Positions 1 to 5,465 of a stretch of DNA of 5,465 bases are shown one piece after another. A program made the position numbers and the translations under genes. This DNA is from an uncultured Oscillospiraceae bacterium (GTDB taxonomy: Bacteria > Bacillota > Clostridia > Oscillospirales > Oscillospiraceae), in assembly GCA_900763965.1 (NCBI GenBank), contig CAAFMG010000004.1, positions 1 to 5,465 of the forward strand, read 5' to 3'. A model generated the notes under the pieces. The model was not told where the DNA came from. It made no database searches and saw only the letters and a program-made list of their open reading frames with translations. Numbering within the stretch: position 1 is the first letter of the stretch; every line of letters begins with the position of its first letter.

Positions 1-16
1 ACCCTACACGGTCTGT

Positions 17-51
17 GCCACCGAATTACCGCCGCAAAATTTCGTTGTGCC
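17..51 (+). repeat. Dispersed repeat, left copy
   Basis: This 35-nt stretch aligns without gaps to 5224-5258 on the same strand with 26 of 35 identities. The matching blocks are GCCACCGA at the 5' end and ATTTCG TTG plus GCC at the 3' end; most mismatches cluster in the middle. Copies at both ends of a short contig suggest a family of intergenic repeats in this genome, which would also explain why assembly stopped here. That interpretation is inference from two copies. Positions 1-16 show nothing I can name. Confidence 0.45.
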
Positions 52-60
52 AATGAAGTT

Positions 61-147
61 TTAAGAGATTTTCTCTACTAGAGAAAATAAAGGGCAGCAC
101 CGCGCAATTCGGCAAGCGTCCCGGCAGATTTTCTCTGCCGGGACGCT
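61..147 (+). promoter_or_regulatory. T-box-like leader fragment (3' half: stem III, antiterminator, terminator)
   Basis: T-box leaders sense uncharged tRNA and switch a downstream amino-acid or aminoacyl-tRNA synthetase gene on by antitermination. Seen here in order: a perfect 10-bp inverted repeat at 68-88, in the place of stem III; the 14-mer AGGGCAGCACCGCG at 91-104, close to the T-box consensus AGGGTGGNACCGCG; and GCGTCCC at 116-122. GGG 92-94 and AC 99-100 can pair with CCC 120-122 and GT 118-119, leaving a four-base bulge exactly as in a T-box antiterminator. The alternative fold is the terminator at 115-147. Two oddities stand out. The tRNA-binding bulge reads CAGC rather than TGGN, and no + strand gene follows. 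A stem I/specifier domain is not recognisable in the 60 bases available upstream. It is probably a decayed or orphan T-box; a coincidental resemblance around a plain terminator is possible. Confidence 0.6.
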
Positions 148-158
148 GTGTTTTTATT
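115..158 (+). terminator. Strong intrinsic terminator (T-box terminator arm)
   Basis: A perfect 14-bp stem, AGCGTCCCGGCAGA at 115-128 with its complement at 134-147, closes a five-base TTTTC loop. It is followed by GTGTTTTTATT at 148-158, giving a U-tract on the + strand only. It therefore terminates rightward transcription entering from beyond the contig edge. For the minus-strand LRR gene ending at 178 the same hairpin lacks a U-tract, so it may serve only as a 3'-end stabiliser or weak terminator in that direction. Confidence 0.85.
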
Positions 159-177
159 GCAAAATGCTTGCCGCTGC

Positions 178-1824
178 CTATTTGTCGAGGTACCAACCGA
201 TGTTGTTATAGGCATTGGGATAGTGGAAGGCATCCACCATGCTGCTGTACCAGGGCAGATACTTGCCCTCCTTGTCGTACCGCCAGCCGGTGCCGTAGGG
301 CTGATCTCCCTCGTAGACCACCCAGCAGTCGGGGTGATCCTGGGCGTACTTCTCCAGAACGTCCTTGCCGATCTTGCTGCGGACACTGGTCAGGTGGGTC
401 AGCTTCAGATCGTTCAGCACGGAGATATCCGTCACGCCGGTGTAGCTCAGGTTCAGCATTTCCAGCTGGGTGCAGCTTTTCAGAGCCTGGATATCCGTCA
501 CATAGGTGCAGTTGGCGATTTCCAGGAACTTGAGGTTGGTGCAGGCGGCAATGGGGGAAAGATCCTTCAGGGGCGCGCCGGAGAGAATGGCCACCTCCAG
601 ATCCTTCATGCCTGCCAGGAAGGGCATATAGTCCAGGAATTCGTCATGGCCCACGTCCAGGTAGCGGACATTTTCGCAGTAGATCAGATCCTTGCTGTTG
701 TCATCGGTCAGGCCGTACACCGCCCGGAGCACCTGGGCATCCGTCAGGGTGCTGCCGTTGGCACCGAAGTAGACCCGCCACACCAGCTTGGTCTGATCCC
801 GGTACTCCTCCCGGATCTTGGAAAGCTCCTCGGTGGTGATTTTCTGCCACAGCTTGTCATAGGGGCCTCTGGCCTCCAGCACCACCCGCTGGCAGTTTTC
901 CATCACCGACAGCAGGGTGCGCAGATTGTCGGCAAAATTGTCGTCATCCACGGTGACATACTTGAGCATGACCTCCGTATCGGTGGTGGAGACGTTGATG
1001 CCGTAGAAATTGCAGGAATAGTGAATCACCGCCTCCGGGGCAGCTTCCTTGATGGCCTTCACATCCTGCAATGTCAGGCTGCTGCCGGTGAGCTGAATCT
1101 CACTGAGCTGGGGCAGCCGGCAGAGCTTCTCCGCCGCCTGGGCCACCTGGTCAGAGGTCATGGCGGACAGATCCAGCACCGTGGTGGCAGTGTCATACTC
1201 CTGGCCCAGCAGCTCCACCGTGGGCAGAATCTGCACACCGGGGAAGGCTTCTTCCAGCTGGGTCTGCTGCTCCGGCGTCAGCTCCGTCTTGGGCAGGTGC
1301 AGGGTTTGCAGGCTATGCAGATAGGTAAGATTCGTCATCAGGGTGTCAAAATCAAAGCTGCCGTTTTCCAGGGTCAGCTCTGTGGTCTTGGGGTCTGCCC
1401 TGGTGCCTCCCAGATCCACCTGGTAGTCCACCTGACAGCCGGGCAGCCGGGCAATCAGCGTCTCCACCATGGGATAGTCATCGCAGCCGGCGGCATCCAC
1501 CCGCTTCAGCTGGGGCAGATAGTCCTTGAGGATGCGAATATCCTCCTCCGTCAGCGTCTTTACCGTCACCTGCTGGGTGTCGCTGGGAAGGGTGCTTCCC
1601 TGGAAGGGCACATTCCAGCGGATCTGGCAGTTGGGCAGCTTGCCCGACAGCTCCAAAAAGTATTCTTCGGAAATTTCCTTTTCCGTCAAGTCCAGCATCT
1701 GGGCATTCTTGGGATAGGCATCCCCATCCACAAACTCATGGGTCGTCTGATACCAGATAAACCCCAGAACCGTGGTCAGCAGCACCGCCAGCACCACGAT
1801 GGCCCCAATCAAAACCTTACGCAT
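178..1824 (-). CDS. Membrane-anchored leucine-rich-repeat surface protein
   Basis: The protein of about 548 residues starts MRK followed by one hydrophobic segment (about 4-25) with no clear cleavage site, so it is probably a signal anchor with the rest outside the cell. Residues 63-320 hold about four tandem modules of 64-68 residues. Each opens with a P-x-C-x-[IV]-like strand (LPNCQI 63, LPGCQV 127, FPGVQI 194, APEAVI 262) and then a T-x-x-[LV] strand and a leucine-rich segment. Residues 385-475 are more regular 22-residue LRRs, for example NLKFLEI and QLEMLNL with VTDI. The P-x-C motif recurs at 498-500, before an aromatic-rich tail. The ligand is unknown; LRR proteins of this type usually bind other molecules, and no catalytic domain is seen. 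The start at 1824 is preferred over the in-frame ATG at 1851 because AGGAGG lies 9 nt upstream of it, and the predicted transcript begins near 1853. The gene has its own promoter downstream of lysR. The LRR call is firm; the role is not. Confidence 0.87.
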   Translation of the reverse strand: MRKVLIGAIVVLAVLLTTVLGFIWYQTTHEFVDGDAYPKNAQMLDLTEKEISEEYFLELSGKLPNCQIRWNVPFQGSTLPSDTQQVTVKTLTEEDIRILKDYLPQLKRVDAAGCDDYPMVETLIARLPGCQVDYQVDLGGTRADPKTTELTLENGSFDFDTLMTNLTYLHSLQTLHLPKTELTPEQQTQLEEAFPGVQILPTVELLGQEYDTATTVLDLSAMTSDQVAQAAEKLCRLPQLSEIQLTGSSLTLQDVKAIKEAAPEAVIHYSCNFYGINVSTTDTEVMLKYVTVDDDNFADNLRTLLSVMENCQRVVLEARGPYDKLWQKITTEELSKIREEYRDQTKLVWRVYFGANGSTLTDAQVLRAVYGLTDDNSKDLIYCENVRYLDVGHDEFLDYMPFLAGMKDLEVAILSGAPLKDLSPIAACTNLKFLEIANCTYVTDIQALKSCTQLEMLNLSYTGVTDISVLNDLKLTHLTSVRSKIGKDVLEKYAQDHPDCWVVYEGDQPYGTGWRYDKEGKYLPWYSSMVDAFHYPNAYNNIGWYLDK

Positions 1825-1833
1825 GGCATAACG

Positions 1834-1839
1834 CCTCCT
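1834..1839 (-). promoter_or_regulatory. Ribosome binding site deciding the LRR gene start
   Basis: The minus strand reads AGGAGG here, a full Shine-Dalgarno core, 9 nt before the ATG at 1824-1822. It lies inside the longer reading frame that opens at 1851. That upstream ATG has no comparable site before it (AAGACGAA only), which favours the shorter protein. Confidence 0.8.
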
Positions 1840-1859
1840 GTTAGTACTCATTTCGTCTT

Positions 1860-1888
1860 ATAATACCATATTTTTCACTGTATTGCAA
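1860..1888 (-). promoter_or_regulatory. Sigma-A-type promoter of the LRR gene
   Basis: On the minus strand TTGCAA (-35, 4 of 6 consensus) at 1888-1883 is followed by a 17-nt spacer and TATTAT (-10, 5 of 6) at 1865-1860. The spacer ends in TGG, giving an extended -10. Transcription would begin near 1853, leaving a leader of about 29 nt before the ATG at 1824. It lies wholly between the lysR stop and the LRR gene, so the LRR gene need not depend on lysR transcription. I see no terminator after lysR, so some readthrough is possible. Confidence 0.65.
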
Positions 1889-1910
1889 ACTTTTTATTAT
1901 TAAGAATCTA

Positions 1911-2804
1911 TTATTTCCCGGATAGTCTCACCGAGGCAAGGCAGCGGATCAGGGCCTTCATCTGAGGCGACAGCCATTTGTCCCGGCGGTAGAGGATCTG
2001 CATCCAGACGGTCACGGAAACCTCCGCCACCGGCAGGCGCACCATCCGTCCGGCATCCACATCCGCCTGGGTCACATAGTCCGGCAGGAAGGAAATGCCC
2101 ATGTTCTGAGCCACCAGATCGCAGATCAGGTCTGCCCGGGCAGTTTCCAGCACCGGCTGCACCGCCAGGGACTGTTCCGCCAGCCGCTCCTCCATAAGCC
2201 TGCGATAGCTCATGCCCTTTTCCGTCAGCAGGAAGGGCTGTTCCAGCAGCGCTTTCAGCCCCACCTGAGCCTTTTTTGCCAGGGGATTTTCCCCGGAGGC
2301 CACGAAGTGAACCCCAACGGTCTCCTCCTGGACGGTGACGTAGGACATATCGCAAACCCGGCTGTCCATGGAGCAGATCATGTCCGCCTCGTTGTGATCC
2401 AGCATCCGAACCAGTTCCCCGGTGCCTGCGTTGAACACCCGCAGGGTGATCCCCGGGTAGTCCCGACGGAACCGGTGAAAATTCCGGGCAATCAGGGGGT
2501 CGCACAGGGAGTCCGCCATCCCCAGCCGGATGCTGCCCCGGATGGTCTGATCCTGCCGGGCCCCCATGGTCATTTCCCGGGAAAGGTTGCAGATCCGCTG
2601 GGCATAATCCAAAGCCTCCCGCCCGGCATCCGTCAGGGTCACGGTATGCCCGATCCGGTCAAACAGGGGCACCCCCAGCTCCTGCTCCAGCTGCCGGATC
2701 TGAAAGGACACCGTGGGCTGGGAATAGCCCAGGTACTCCCCCGCCCGGGTGAAGCTGCTGCGCTCCGCCACCTCCAAAAACGTCTCCAAACTCCGAAGAT
2801 CCAT
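1911..2804 (-). CDS. LysR-family transcriptional regulator
   Basis: The 297-residue length is typical for the family. The N-terminal winged helix-turn-helix occupies about residues 2-60, with the recognition region FTRAGEYLGYSQPTVSFQIR at 18-37 and the usual LEQELGVPLFDR and LTDAGREAL segments after it. A periplasmic-binding-protein-like effector domain runs from about residue 90 (GSIRLGMADSL) to the end, with the family-typical GISFLPDYV at 236-244. LysR proteins bind DNA as tetramers and respond to a small metabolite. The gene is divergent from the AGCS symporter with 109 bp between starts, the classic layout for a LysR protein controlling its neighbour and itself. The start is supported by GAGGTG at 2815-2810, 5 nt upstream. 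The inducer cannot be read from the sequence; an amino acid is a reasonable inference from the neighbour. The promoter region of the LRR gene lies 22 bp beyond its stop. Confidence 0.95.
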   Translation of the reverse strand: MDLRSLETFLEVAERSSFTRAGEYLGYSQPTVSFQIRQLEQELGVPLFDRIGHTVTLTDAGREALDYAQRICNLSREMTMGARQDQTIRGSIRLGMADSLCDPLIARNFHRFRRDYPGITLRVFNAGTGELVRMLDHNEADMICSMDSRVCDMSYVTVQEETVGVHFVASGENPLAKKAQVGLKALLEQPFLLTEKGMSYRRLMEERLAEQSLAVQPVLETARADLICDLVAQNMGISFLPDYVTQADVDAGRMVRLPVAEVSVTVWMQILYRRDKWLSPQMKALIRCLASVRLSGK

Positions 2805-2855
2805 GTTTTCACCTCAGCATTTAATATTTTTATCCTTACAATCAAATCCATAAAT

Positions 2856-2884
2856 TAGACAAATGCTCAGAAGTATTATATACT
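2856..2884 (+). promoter_or_regulatory. Promoter of the AGCS symporter gene
   Basis: TAGACA (-35, 5 of 6 consensus) at 2856-2861 is separated by 17 nt from TATACT (-10, 5 of 6) at 2879-2884. The predicted start near 2891 gives a leader of about 23 nt carrying the AGAGGT ribosome binding site at 2902-2907. Its -10 box overlaps the -10 box of the opposing lysR promoter by two bases. Confidence 0.65.
2872..2884. promoter_or_regulatory. Palindrome in the divergent promoter region, candidate operator
   Basis: AGTAT-TAT-ATACT is a perfect inverted repeat with a 3-nt centre, covering most of both -10 boxes. LysR proteins bind AT-rich interrupted palindromes of the T-N11-A kind, usually upstream of the target promoter, so this position suits auto-repression or promoter occlusion better than activation. 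It is short and AT-rich and may simply reflect two opposed -10 boxes. Confidence 0.3.
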
Positions 2885-2902
2885 ATCTATGAACATAATC
2901 AA
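2875..2902 (-). promoter_or_regulatory. Promoter of the lysR-family gene
   Basis: On the minus strand TTGATT (-35, 4 of 6) at 2902-2897 precedes a 16-nt spacer and a perfect TATAAT at 2880-2875. Transcription would start near 2868, giving a leader of about 64 nt. The -35 lies in the region just upstream of the symporter's start codon, so the two divergent promoters overlap rather than lie apart. No better -10/-35 pair is visible closer to the lysR start. Confidence 0.5.
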
Positions 2903-2913
2903 GAGGTAATTCT

Positions 2914-4308
2914 ATGAAGATCTTTTTTGCCATCGTCTCCCGGATCTACGACTTTTTCTGGGGCGACCTGTTTTCCATTCCCCTTCCGGGAGGCCAGTCT
3001 CTGGGCATCTCCCTGCTGGTGGCGATTTTGATTCCCGCGGGACTGTTTTTCACCGTCCGCACCCGGTTTGTCCCCATTCGGATGCTGCCGGAGATGTTCC
3101 GGCTGTCTCTGGAAAAGCGTGTGGGCGACAGCCCCAGTGCTCTCTCCGGAATCCAGACCCTCATTGTATCCACCGCCACCCGGGTGGGCATGGGCAATAT
3201 GGTGGGCGTGGTAGCCGCCATTTCCGCCGGTGGTGCCGGTGCGGTGTTCTGGATGTGGCTCACTGCTCTCATCGGCGCTTCCACCGCCTTTGTGGAAGCC
3301 ACTCTGGCCCACATCTGCAACGAACCGGATCCCCTTTACGGCGGCTTCCGTGGGGGCCCGGCCTATTACATCCATCGCCTGTTCGCCAAAAGCCGCACCG
3401 CCACCCGGTACAGCCTGATTGCCGTCCTCTTTGCCCTTTCGGGGCTTCTGTGCTGGTGCGGTGTGAGCCAGGTTATCAGCAATTCCGTATCCGAGGCATT
3501 TTACAACGCCTTTCAGATCCCGCCCATTGTCTCCACTTGTGTTTTGGTATCCCTGGCCGCCCTCATTGTCCTGGGGAAAAACGCCACGGTGAAGGTGCTG
3601 GATGTGATTGTTCCCATTATGGCCTTCTTCTGGTTCGGCCTTGCCATTTTTGTCATTGTGAAAAACGCCGCTCTGCTGCCCTCCGTCTTTGCCCGGATCT
3701 GGCAGGAGGCCTTCGGTCTGCGCCAGGCTGCCGCCGGGGGCTTTGGTGCGGCGCTGATGAACGGCGTGAAGCGGGGACTTTTTTCCAACGAGGCCGGTTC
3801 CGGCTCTGCCCCCTGCGCCGCCGCCGCTGCGGATGTGAGCCACAGTGCCAAGGCCGGTCTGTTTCAGTCCTTCGGTGTGCTCATTGACACCATTGTGATC
3901 TGCTCCTGCACCGCATTTTTGATCCTGCTGGCACCCCAGTCGGATCTGGAGGGCATGGCTCTGCTGCAAAGCGCCATGGCCCACCACTTCGGCAGCCTGG
4001 GCGTGTACTTCACCGCCGCCGCCCTGTGGCTGTTCAGCTTTTCCACCTTCATCGGCATCCTGTTCTACGCCCGCTCCAATGTGGCCTACCTCTTTGGGGA
4101 CAAGTGGTTCCCCCAGACCCTGTACAAGCTGGTGGCTCTTGCCATGCTGTTTTGCGGCGGCCTTTCCACCTACACCTTTGTGTGGGAGCTGGGGGACATC
4201 GGCATTGCCCTGATGACCATTTTCAATATGCTTGCCCTGATCCCCATGTCCGGCCGGGCCATTCGTGCCCTGCAGGATTACACCCGCTTACCCAAGTCCC
4301 AGCGGTGA
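2914..4308 (+). CDS. AGCS-family sodium:amino-acid (alanine/glycine/glutamine type) symporter
   Basis: This 464-residue, highly hydrophobic protein has the usual length for the alanine or glycine:cation symporter family (AlsT/GlnT/DagA relatives), with about ten to eleven membrane helices. Family signatures are visible in order: TRVGMGNMVGVVAAISAGGAGAV at about 89-111 (cut here to its key residues, the GxGNxxG turn and GGxGA), WMWLTALIGA then FVEATLAH at 126-133, RGGPAYYI at 146-153, FSNEAGSGSAP at 290-300, and GLFQSFGVLIDT at 315-326. It would import a small neutral amino acid with Na+ across the cytoplasmic membrane; which one cannot be told. Near 381-395 the sequence runs FYARSNVAYLFG where most relatives, as I recall them, have a YYGE-like motif, so the conserved glutamate appears replaced. 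The start is supported by AGAGGT six bases upstream. Divergent lysR probably regulates it. The gene ends at a bidirectional terminator. Confidence 0.94.
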   Translation: MKIFFAIVSRIYDFFWGDLFSIPLPGGQSLGISLLVAILIPAGLFFTVRTRFVPIRMLPEMFRLSLEKRVGDSPSALSGIQTLIVSTATRVGMGNMVGVVAAISAGGAGAVFWMWLTALIGASTAFVEATLAHICNEPDPLYGGFRGGPAYYIHRLFAKSRTATRYSLIAVLFALSGLLCWCGVSQVISNSVSEAFYNAFQIPPIVSTCVLVSLAALIVLGKNATVKVLDVIVPIMAFFWFGLAIFVIVKNAALLPSVFARIWQEAFGLRQAAAGGFGAALMNGVKRGLFSNEAGSGSAPCAAAAADVSHSAKAGLFQSFGVLIDTIVICSCTAFLILLAPQSDLEGMALLQSAMAHHFGSLGVYFTAAALWLFSFSTFIGILFYARSNVAYLFGDKWFPQTLYKLVALAMLFCGGLSTYTFVWELGDIGIALMTIFNMLALIPMSGRAIRALQDYTRLPKSQR

Positions 4309-4339
4309 TTCCTCCCCTCACCCCAAGGCCCCGGAGGCG

Positions 4340-4380
4340 AAAAAAGTCCCCTGCTTCATTGTAAGAAGCAGGGGCTTTTT
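4340..4380. terminator. Bidirectional intrinsic terminator between convergent genes
   Basis: A 10-bp stem, CCCCTGCTTC at 4348-4357 with GAAGCAGGGG at 4365-4374, closes a 7-nt loop. TTTTT follows at 4376-4380 on the + strand, and six A at 4340-4345 give a U-tract on the minus strand. It therefore serves both the symporter gene (stop at 4308) and the acyltransferase gene (stop at 4411). The rest of the gap, 4309-4339 and 4381-4410, shows nothing notable. Confidence 0.88.
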
Positions 4381-4410
4381 ATACCTTATTATATAGTATG
4401 GAATAGAGAA

Positions 4411-5145
4411 TCAGCAAGACTCGTTCTGGCGACCTTCCGTACACTCCTGGATCTTCTCTGCGATCCGGGACTTGACCAGCTGGGCAAGCTCTGCCGGCTT
4501 CATTCCGGCGTACTCCTCGTACTCGATGGGCTTTAGATAGTGAATCTGCATGGACACCGGCTTGCTCCCCGGCTCGTCCAGCACCCGGAAGCTGTCAATA
4601 AGGGCGATGGGAACCACGGTACACTGGCTCTTGGTGGCGCACCGGAAGCTGCCTGGGTGGAAATCCAGCATTTCATTGCCCTTGCGGCTGCGGGTTCCCT
4701 CGGGGTAAATGAGGTAGCTTCTGCCCTTTTTCACTTCCTCCGTCACGGCCTGGATCACCGTCAAGGACTGGCGCACATCCTCCCGATCCATGGGGAAGGA
4801 CTTGGTACTCAGGGCCACCTGATGGACGAAGGGAATGTTATAAAGCTCCTTTTTCAGCACCGCCCCCAGAGGGACATCACAGGTGGCCGCCACAGCCAGC
4901 ACGTCAAACATTCCCTGGTGGTTGCTGTAGAGCATAAAGCCGCCGTCGGTGGGAATATTCTCCTGCCCGGTGACGGTGAGATTCACCCGCCCGCCGATAA
5001 TGGCCCGGCGCATGATCCGCTGCAAATGCTTCCACCGCTCCAATTCCGGGTATTTATCCGGGTTTCTGGCATACCGGCACAGCTTGATCCACAAATAAGG
5101 CACAATCCACAAATTGCGAAGTACCATGGTAACGATTCGATTCAT
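4411..5145 (-). CDS. plsC: 1-acyl-sn-glycerol-3-phosphate acyltransferase (PlsC family)
   Basis: The enzyme transfers an acyl chain to lysophosphatidic acid to make phosphatidic acid, the second acylation of phospholipid synthesis, at the inner face of the membrane. The 244-residue length is normal. The acyltransferase motifs are in order: NHQGMFD at 75-81, the HX4D catalytic pair H76/D81; FPMDRED at 117-123, acceptor-binding motif II with R121; YPEGTRSRKG at 147-156, motif III with E149, G150 and R152; and VPIALID at 178-184, motif IV. A hydrophobic, aromatic N-terminus (about 5-22) is probably the membrane anchor. AGGAG at 5157-5153 lies 7 nt before the ATG and fixes the start. It is transcribed alone, convergent with the symporter gene, and has no functional link to its neighbours that I can see. 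Family assignment is firm. Paralogues of PlsC with other acceptors exist, so the symbol is the likely, not proven, one. Confidence 0.94.
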   Translation of the reverse strand: MNRIVTMVLRNLWIVPYLWIKLCRYARNPDKYPELERWKHLQRIMRRAIIGGRVNLTVTGQENIPTDGGFMLYSNHQGMFDVLAVAATCDVPLGAVLKKELYNIPFVHQVALSTKSFPMDREDVRQSLTVIQAVTEEVKKGRSYLIYPEGTRSRKGNEMLDFHPGSFRCATKSQCTVVPIALIDSFRVLDEPGSKPVSMQIHYLKPIEYEEYAGMKPAELAQLVKSRIAEKIQECTEGRQNESC

Positions 5146-5178
5146 TGACAGACTCCTGATTTCCTTAAGTTTTCCTTC

Positions 5179-5207
5179 AGTGTATCACAAGGCCGCAGGT
5201 TTTGCAA
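5179..5207 (-). promoter_or_regulatory. Promoter of the PlsC-type gene
   Basis: The minus strand shows TTGCAA (-35, 4 of 6) at 5207-5202, a 17-nt spacer ending in TGA (extended -10), and TACACT (-10, 4 of 6) at 5184-5179. Transcription from about 5172 would leave a leader of about 27 nt holding the AGGAG site. The same TTGCAA, 17-nt spacer and TGN arrangement appears before the LRR gene. Confidence 0.5.
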
Positions 5208-5223
5208 TGGGGAATCCCATTTG

Positions 5224-5258
5224 GCCACCGATTCACCGGGTGGATATTTCGTTGCGCC
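5224..5258 (+). repeat. Dispersed repeat, right copy
   Basis: This is the ungapped partner of 17-51 (26 of 35 identities, same orientation). It sits in the non-coding region upstream of the PlsC-type gene, just beyond that gene's promoter, and continues into a stretch rich in inverted repeats. Two diverged copies, both non-coding, fit an intergenic repeat family better than a recent duplication. Confidence 0.45.
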
Positions 5259-5372
5259 GTAGGGTGGTGCGCCGCGCAGCGAATCAAAATCCAATGATCG
5301 CCGGGGGCGATCACTCCATAATTCAACGGATATCATCCGCCCGCCAACGCAGCAAATTTTTGAGCAGAAACG
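5259..5372. other. Non-coding stretch with clustered small inverted repeats
   Basis: No gene is supported here. Three compact palindromes lie within 72 bases: TGCGC-C-GCGCA at 5268-5278, TGATCGCC-GGG-GGCGATCA at 5295-5313, and CGGAT-ATC-ATCCG at 5327-5339. None is followed by a U-tract, so they do not look like terminators. Together with the repeat just before, they suggest a structured intergenic element cut off by the contig end. Reading frames crossing this part run into adapter sequence and are not genes. Confidence 0.4.

Positions 5373-5465
<93 letters not shown>

Noticed and set aside
1..25. CCCTACACG at 2-10 matches nine bases of the other universal Illumina adapter arm.
   Set aside because: The match stops after nine bases and the following sequence does not continue the adapter. 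Positions 17-51 instead match a genomic repeat. Too short to call contamination.
148..1863. A + strand open frame of 571 codons lying entirely opposite the LRR gene.
   Set aside because: Its product is a low-complexity mix rich in H, Q, G and L with no domain. The minus strand has the recognisable LRR protein, ribosome binding site and promoter. It is a codon-bias shadow in GC-rich DNA.
1889..1920. Inverted AT-rich sequence after the lysR stop as a possible terminator.
   Set aside because: The stem would be weak A/T pairs only, and on the lysR strand it is followed by A residues rather than a U-tract.
2899..3987. A minus-strand open frame of 362 codons opposite the symporter gene.
   Set aside because: It is a G/H/Q-rich product without a domain, antisense to clear AGCS motifs. 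It is a shadow frame.
4540..5148. A + strand frame opposite the acyltransferase gene.
   Set aside because: It has no domain, and the minus strand carries all four PlsC motifs.

Overview
This looks like one complete draft-assembly contig from a moderately GC-rich Gram-positive anaerobe. The best guess is a Clostridia member of the Oscillospiraceae/Ruminococcaceae type. The pointers are strong AGGAGG-type ribosome binding sites, a T-box-like leader, an AGCS amino-acid symporter, and a clostridial-style membrane-anchored leucine-rich-repeat protein. No rRNA or other marker gene is present, so the placement is tentative.

Layout, left to right. Positions 1-60 carry a short repeat whose second copy lies near the right end. 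Positions 61-158 (+) resemble the 3' half of a T-box riboswitch: a stem-loop, a T-box-like 14-mer with an altered bulge, and a perfect 14-bp terminator with a U-tract. No + strand gene follows it; it points into the 3' end of a minus-strand gene. Positions 178-1824 (-) encode a signal-anchored surface protein of about 548 residues with about 67-residue modules followed by short LRRs. Positions 1911-2804 (-) encode a LysR-family regulator. It is divergent from an AGCS-family sodium:amino-acid symporter at 2914-4308 (+). The 109-bp gap between them holds two overlapping back-to-back promoters and a small palindrome. A bidirectional terminator at 4340-4380 separates the symporter from the convergent plsC-type acyltransferase at 4411-5145 (-). 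Positions 5208-5372 are non-coding and rich in small inverted repeats. From 5373 to the end the sequence is Illumina library adapter, not biology.

How the genes may work together. The lysR/symporter pair is a classic divergent regulator-target arrangement, so amino-acid uptake is probably under LysR control. The LRR protein has its own promoter just downstream of lysR. The acyltransferase is a separate transcription unit for phospholipid synthesis. No defence system, CRISPR array, transposase, tRNA or rRNA is visible. The most unusual biological item is the apparently orphaned, partly decayed T-box leader beside a repeat at the contig's left edge.
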